Shown here piece after piece: positions 5,653 to 8,274 of a stretch of 8,274 nucleotides of DNA; the first letter of the stretch is position 1, and each line of letters starts with the position of its first letter. Origin of the DNA: Rhizobium sp. LCM 4573 (GTDB lineage Bacteria > Pseudomonadota > Alphaproteobacteria > Rhizobiales > Rhizobiaceae); assembly GCF_001854865.1 (NCBI RefSeq), contig NZ_MDDW01000028.1:317989-326262 (forward strand), given 5' to 3'. A program made the translations under genes and the position numbers. The notes beneath the pieces are model-generated. The model saw only the letters and a list, made by a program, of their open reading frames with translations, was not told where the DNA came from and searched no databases.

Positions 5653-6802
5653 GCGGCCGCCGCGCGACGATCTGGCTGACCGGCCGGTGATCGCTTGTCT
5701 TTGCGTTCGCCGGCTGCGTGGAGTTGATGCGATCGTGGATTTCGTGCTCGACGAAGCCGGATCGCGGCTCGACCAGAAGCGGGCCGATCCCGCGCCGGCT
5801 CAGCGCCTCGGTGAAGACGATATGGTCGAGCAAGATGTTCGGCGATCGGCCGGGATCGAGCTTGTCCTCGAATATCGCCGTCCAGCGCAGGTGCTGCGGA
5901 TAGTCGAACAGACCATGGTTCAGGAACTTGCGGGCGAAGAACACATCGCCCTGAAGCACGCTGATCAGGTCGTGCAGGAGATATTCCCGCTCGAGAAGTT
6001 CCTTGCCGGGACCGTCGTTCAAATCGCCGACGACCATGATGATCGGCAGTTCCTCCTGTGAGAACCGCTTGTCGATGTAATAGCGCACATCCATGGCTTC
6101 GGTACTGAGCTTTGCGCGCGCCACATGCGCATTCGCCATGAACCATGCGACGTCCGGCCGGTCGTGATAGGCCTTGTCGGTTTCCTCCGGCCGCCGGGCG
6201 GGCACGGAAAGGCCGATATGCTTGCTCTTGAAATGTGCCCCGATGATCTCGACCCGCACGCCTTCGTAATCCATCACGAGGATCTGCGGGTGGCGGTAGT
6301 GCGAATGGGAGCGGCGGACATTCGCGCCGACGGTTTTTTCGCGGTTGTCGAGTTGCGGAGCCGAAAACTGCCACTTGCCGTCATTGTGTGAAAGCTTGGA
6401 CTCGTCGGCCGTATAGGATTTCCAAGTGGCGATATCGAGAAGGCTTGCCCGCGTCGCCTGCGCGAGCGCGGGCTTGACGAGGAACCACAGCCATTGTTCG
6501 CCCTGAATGCCATACGCCCTGTCGTCGCCATCCGGATGGGTCATGAGCTGGTATTCCGGCAGGTATTCGTCCCGGAAGGCCATCATGTCCGCGCTGCCCG
6601 GAACCGCCTCCATGAGGAACAGAATGTCCGCATCTATTTCCAGGATCTCTGCCCGCAACGCCTGGAGCTTCGCCTGCGCATCCTCCATAGCGGGCATGCG
6701 CCGCTGGCCGCGCCTCGATCGCTCCGGAACGACGCCGCGCACGACGTCGAAAGCATCGGTCAGCCATTCCACATTGAAGGAAGTTACCTTGAAGGCCTCC
6801 AT
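5642..6802 (-). CDS. Endonuclease/exonuclease/phosphatase (EEP, DNase I-like) family protein
   Basis: The product is 386 aa from ATG 6802. An in-frame ATG at 6817 adds five residues, but the strong Shine-Dalgarno lies inside that extension. All the metal- and phosphate-handling residues of the EEP fold are visible: N10 (SFNVEWL), E65 (FLMEAV), H190 (GAHFKSK), D260 and N262 (VVGDLNDGP), a second LDHIVF strand (D326, H327), and D371-H372 (TSDHRPV). A Mg-dependent phosphodiesterase acting on nucleic acid, phospholipid or a phosphorylated small molecule is expected; the substrate cannot be told. There is no signal peptide, so it is probably cytoplasmic. It lies downstream of the LprI-like gene on the same strand across an 85-bp gap in which I see nothing else, and it overlaps the toxin gene tail to tail by 11 nt. 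Confidence 0.88.
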   Translation of the reverse strand: MEAFKVTSFNVEWLTDAFDVVRGVVPERSRRGQRRMPAMEDAQAKLQALRAEILEIDADILFLMEAVPGSADMMAFRDEYLPEYQLMTHPDGDDRAYGIQGEQWLWFLVKPALAQATRASLLDIATWKSYTADESKLSHNDGKWQFSAPQLDNREKTVGANVRRSHSHYRHPQILVMDYEGVRVEIIGAHFKSKHIGLSVPARRPEETDKAYHDRPDVAWFMANAHVARAKLSTEAMDVRYYIDKRFSQEELPIIMVVGDLNDGPGKELLEREYLLHDLISVLQGDVFFARKFLNHGLFDYPQHLRWTAIFEDKLDPGRSPNILLDHIVFTEALSRRGIGPLLVEPRSGFVEHEIHDRINSTQPANAKTSDHRPVSQIVARRPPIT

Positions 6803-6804
6803 AT

Positions 6805-6812
6805 CCCCCTCC
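6805..6812 (-). promoter_or_regulatory. Shine-Dalgarno deciding the EEP-family start
   Basis: GGAGGGGG on the minus strand (6812-6805) precedes ATG 6802 at good spacing: GGAGG then 5 nt. The outer ATG at 6817 has no comparable site. Confidence 0.6.
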
Positions 6813-6887
6813 GGCATCGCGGCCCAAGCATGAACAGCATATTAGGGCGTGGCCATGAGGGGAACATGACGATCGTGGAGTTTGCCG

Positions 6888-7238
6888 TTAAAGCGGCCGC
6901 GTCAGGTTGTTGTAGATGTCGGTGAGCTGCTTCAGCCGTTCGTCATAGGCGGTGCGGATGCATGCGACATCGCTGCCGCAGGCCTGCCGGCGCTTGAGCC
7001 AGGCGCTTTGCTCGTCCTGCATCGTGCCTCGCGCGCCCATGGCCAGCAGCCCGGCGAGCAGGTCGAATGTCGTGACCATCTTCACGTCCGCGTCGTTGAG
7101 TGCCCGGTTGTCGCAGATCGCCTTTTCGTCCGGTGCAAGTTCAGGCTTTTCGCAATCGAAGCTGGCGGCGAGACTCGATGGCGCGTTGAGGGTGAGCGCG
7201 GTCAGCGTGAGGGTGGCCAAGGCTGCGAGTCTCTGCAT
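6888..7238 (-). CDS. LprI-like secreted protein with four cysteines
   Basis: The product is 116 aa. AAGGA stands 7 nt before the ATG at 7238. Residues 1-24 look like a Sec signal peptide, with a hydrophobic Leu/Ala/Thr core and a SSLA cleavage site. The mature part carries the LprI-domain pattern: SFDCEKP, PDEKAICDN, then DEQSAWLKRRQACGSDVACIRTAYDERLKQL. The four cysteines (C29, C42, C87, C93) probably form two disulfides in the periplasm. LprI of mycobacteria has been reported to inhibit lysozyme, but most bacterial proteins with this domain have no tested role, so a lysozyme-inhibitor label would be premature. The gene lies 37 nt downstream of the DUF1232 gene on the same strand and may be co-transcribed with it. 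Confidence 0.82.
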   Translation of the reverse strand: MQRLAALATLTLTALTLNAPSSLAASFDCEKPELAPDEKAICDNRALNDADVKMVTTFDLLAGLLAMGARGTMQDEQSAWLKRRQACGSDVACIRTAYDERLKQLTDIYNNLTRPL

Positions 7239-7275
7239 CGGGTGTTCCTTTCCTGTTGGTTGATGCGCGGCCGGT

Positions 7276-7656
7276 TCAGGCGTCCGGTAAGAGCCATAGG
7301 CCGAGAAAGATAAGGGCGGCGGCCCAAAGGGCGAGGATGAAGGCCAGACCGCCGTGGCTGCTCGGGCGTGTGGCCCGCCCAGCGGCCTCCGCGCGAAATT
7401 CCGCCATCAGGGCAGGGGGAATGAGGCGGATCGCCAGCATGATGCCGAGCGGGACGATGACGAGGTCGTCGAGATAGCCGAGGATCGGCACGAAATCCGG
7501 AATGAGATCGACAGGTGAAAGCGCATAGGCCGCCACGGCGCCGGCCATGAGCTTGGCGGTCCACGGCACGCGGCTGTCGCGCGCAGCGAGCCACAGGGCC
7601 ACTATGTCTCGCTTCAAGCTCTTGGCCCAGGCCTTCACCTTCACCATATGATCCAT
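7276..7656 (-). CDS. DUF1232 (YkvA-like) membrane protein
   Basis: The product is 126 aa from ATG 7656, with a GGAAAGA-like ribosome site a few nt upstream; a second in-frame ATG at 7647 has none. The DUF1232 signature is clear at residues 44-64: YALSPVDLIPDF followed by VPILGYLDD, then a hydrophobic run to about residue 80 (LVIVPLGIMLAIRLIPPAL). A second strongly hydrophobic segment at 103-122 (GLAFILALWAAALIFLGLWL) is probably a C-terminal membrane helix. The N-terminus is basic and amphipathic. The biochemical role of the family is not established. The gene diverges from the DegP-like protease gene across 127 bp and is probably first in a minus-strand unit with the LprI-like gene, and perhaps the EEP-family gene. 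Confidence 0.88.
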   Translation of the reverse strand: MDHMVKVKAWAKSLKRDIVALWLAARDSRVPWTAKLMAGAVAAYALSPVDLIPDFVPILGYLDDLVIVPLGIMLAIRLIPPALMAEFRAEAAGRATRPSSHGGLAFILALWAAALIFLGLWLLPDA

Positions 7657-7783
7657 GCTATCTTTCCGTTTCCGGCTGCAAGGTAAGGTGCCTTCGGAGA
7701 ATTCCCATTCCTATGTTCCGCCACCTTTCCTTTCTAGCGTTCGCCGCTACAAATCGTTCCAGATTTTCGTGAAGAGGAATCAC
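7657..7783. promoter_or_regulatory. Divergent control region of DUF1232 and DegP-like genes, with inverted repeat
   Basis: AAGGTAAGGTG (7680-7690) and CACCTTTCCTT (7722-7732) are inverted copies with 10 of 11 positions matching, separated by 31 bp. They could be paired binding sites for one regulator or a long stem. A -10-like TACAAAT at 7748-7754 may serve the DegP-like gene, with only a weak TTTCCT (7726-7731) as -35, inside the right arm. No promoter for the DUF1232 gene stands out. Confidence 0.35.
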
Positions 7784-8274
7784 ATGCAGAGCACGCTGAA
7801 ACGCCTGTCGGCCGGCCTTCTGGCCCTGAATCTGGTGCTGCCCGCTTCGGCATTCGCGCAGGAAGGCAAGGTCGTGCCGCAGAGCCGGCAGGAAATGCAG
7901 CTTTCCTTCTCTCCGCTCGTCAAGCAGACGGCGGGCGCAGTGGTGAACGTCTATGCCGAGCGGGTGATCCAGCGGCTGAACCCGTTCGCGGGCGATCCCT
8001 TCTTCGAACAATTCTTCGGGCAGCGACTGCCCAACCGCACGGAGAAACAGTCTTCGCTCGGCTCGGGCGTCATTCTCGCTCAGAGCGGCCTTGTGGTGAC
8101 CAACAATCACGTCATCGAAGGGGCTGACGATATCAAGATCGCGCTCGCCGATGGCCGCGAATTTCCCTCCAAGGTTCTCCTGAAGGACGAGAGCGTCGAT
8201 CTCGCCGTTCTGAAGATCGATGCGAAGGAGACTTTCCCGGCACTGCCGATCGGCGATTCCGACCACGTCGAGGT
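7784..8274 (+). CDS. DegP/HtrA-family (Do) periplasmic serine endoprotease, N-terminal part (cut by window edge)
   Basis: The ATG at 7784 has GAGGA (7774-7778) 5 nt upstream, and 163 codons run open to the edge. Residues 1-25 are a Sec signal peptide ending ASAFA before QEG. A short linker with the family's FSPLVKQTAGAVVNVYAE segment follows, then a Phe-rich loop (NPFAGDPFFEQFFGQ) of the LA-loop type. The trypsin-like domain begins with LGSGVI and has two of the three catalytic residues: H109 in VTNNHVIEGAD and D139 in SVDLAVLKID. The catalytic serine (GNSGG) and the PDZ domains lie outside the window. The protein would degrade or refold damaged periplasmic proteins. Alphaproteobacteria often have several paralogues, so I do not assign degP versus degQ. 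Confidence 0.93.
   Translation, partial: MQSTLKRLSAGLLALNLVLPASAFAQEGKVVPQSRQEMQLSFSPLVKQTAGAVVNVYAERVIQRLNPFAGDPFFEQFFGQRLPNRTEKQSSLGSGVILAQSGLVVTNNHVIEGADDIKIALADGREFPSKVLLKDESVDLAVLKIDAKETFPALPIGDSDHVE

Noticed and set aside
5652..5688. Two 10-bp palindromes (GGCGGCCGCC and ACCGGCCGGT) near the toxin/EEP junction, considered as a bidirectional terminator
   Set aside because: They have no loop and no T-run, lie in EEP coding sequence, and such GC palindromes are common at this base composition.

Overview
The window looks like chromosomal DNA of an alphaproteobacterium of the Rhizobium/Agrobacterium/Sinorhizobium group. The base composition is GC-rich. IlvD is the 612-residue rhizobial type, a Tat-exported MsrP sits next to the haem protein MsrQ, and a DegP-like protease diverges from a DUF1232 gene. 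I cannot name a species from sequence alone. All genes except the two cut by the window edges are intact. I see no rRNA, tRNA, insertion sequence, phage gene or CRISPR array.

Layout. (1) 1-1313: the N-terminus of a LysR-type regulator reads leftward off the edge. It diverges from a Sec-exported alpha/beta-hydrolase-fold protein whose nucleophile serine is replaced by alanine. (2) 1327-2912, minus strand: msrP and msrQ, essentially end to end, encode the periplasmic methionine sulfoxide reductase and its membrane haem partner. The hydrolase and msrQ converge, and a terminator-like hairpin for the hydrolase lies inside the last codons of msrQ. (3) 2913-3170: a divergent control region with an ECF-like promoter candidate for msrP and a sigma70-like candidate for ilvD. 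(4) 3171-5009: ilvD, dihydroxyacid dehydratase of branched-chain amino acid synthesis. (5) 5050-5652: a compact MazEF-like toxin-antitoxin module headed by a perfect 31-bp palindrome that overlaps its probable promoter and ends 2 bp before the antitoxin's Shine-Dalgarno. (6) 5642-7656, minus strand: a possible operon of a DUF1232 membrane protein, an LprI-like secreted four-cysteine protein and a cytoplasmic EEP-fold phosphodiesterase/nuclease with a full catalytic set. (7) 7784-8274: the first 163 codons of a DegP/HtrA-family protease, diverging from the DUF1232 gene.

Several products act in the cell envelope: MsrP/MsrQ repair oxidised periplasmic proteins, the DegP-like protease handles misfolded ones, and the LprI-like protein and the hydrolase-fold protein carry signal peptides. 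The sequence shows no regulatory link among them. The rest is ordinary core genome. The points most worth a second look are the palindrome-controlled toxin-antitoxin module wedged behind ilvD, the nucleophile-less secreted hydrolase, and the ECF-like msrP promoter. I found no clear evidence of an undescribed multi-gene system.
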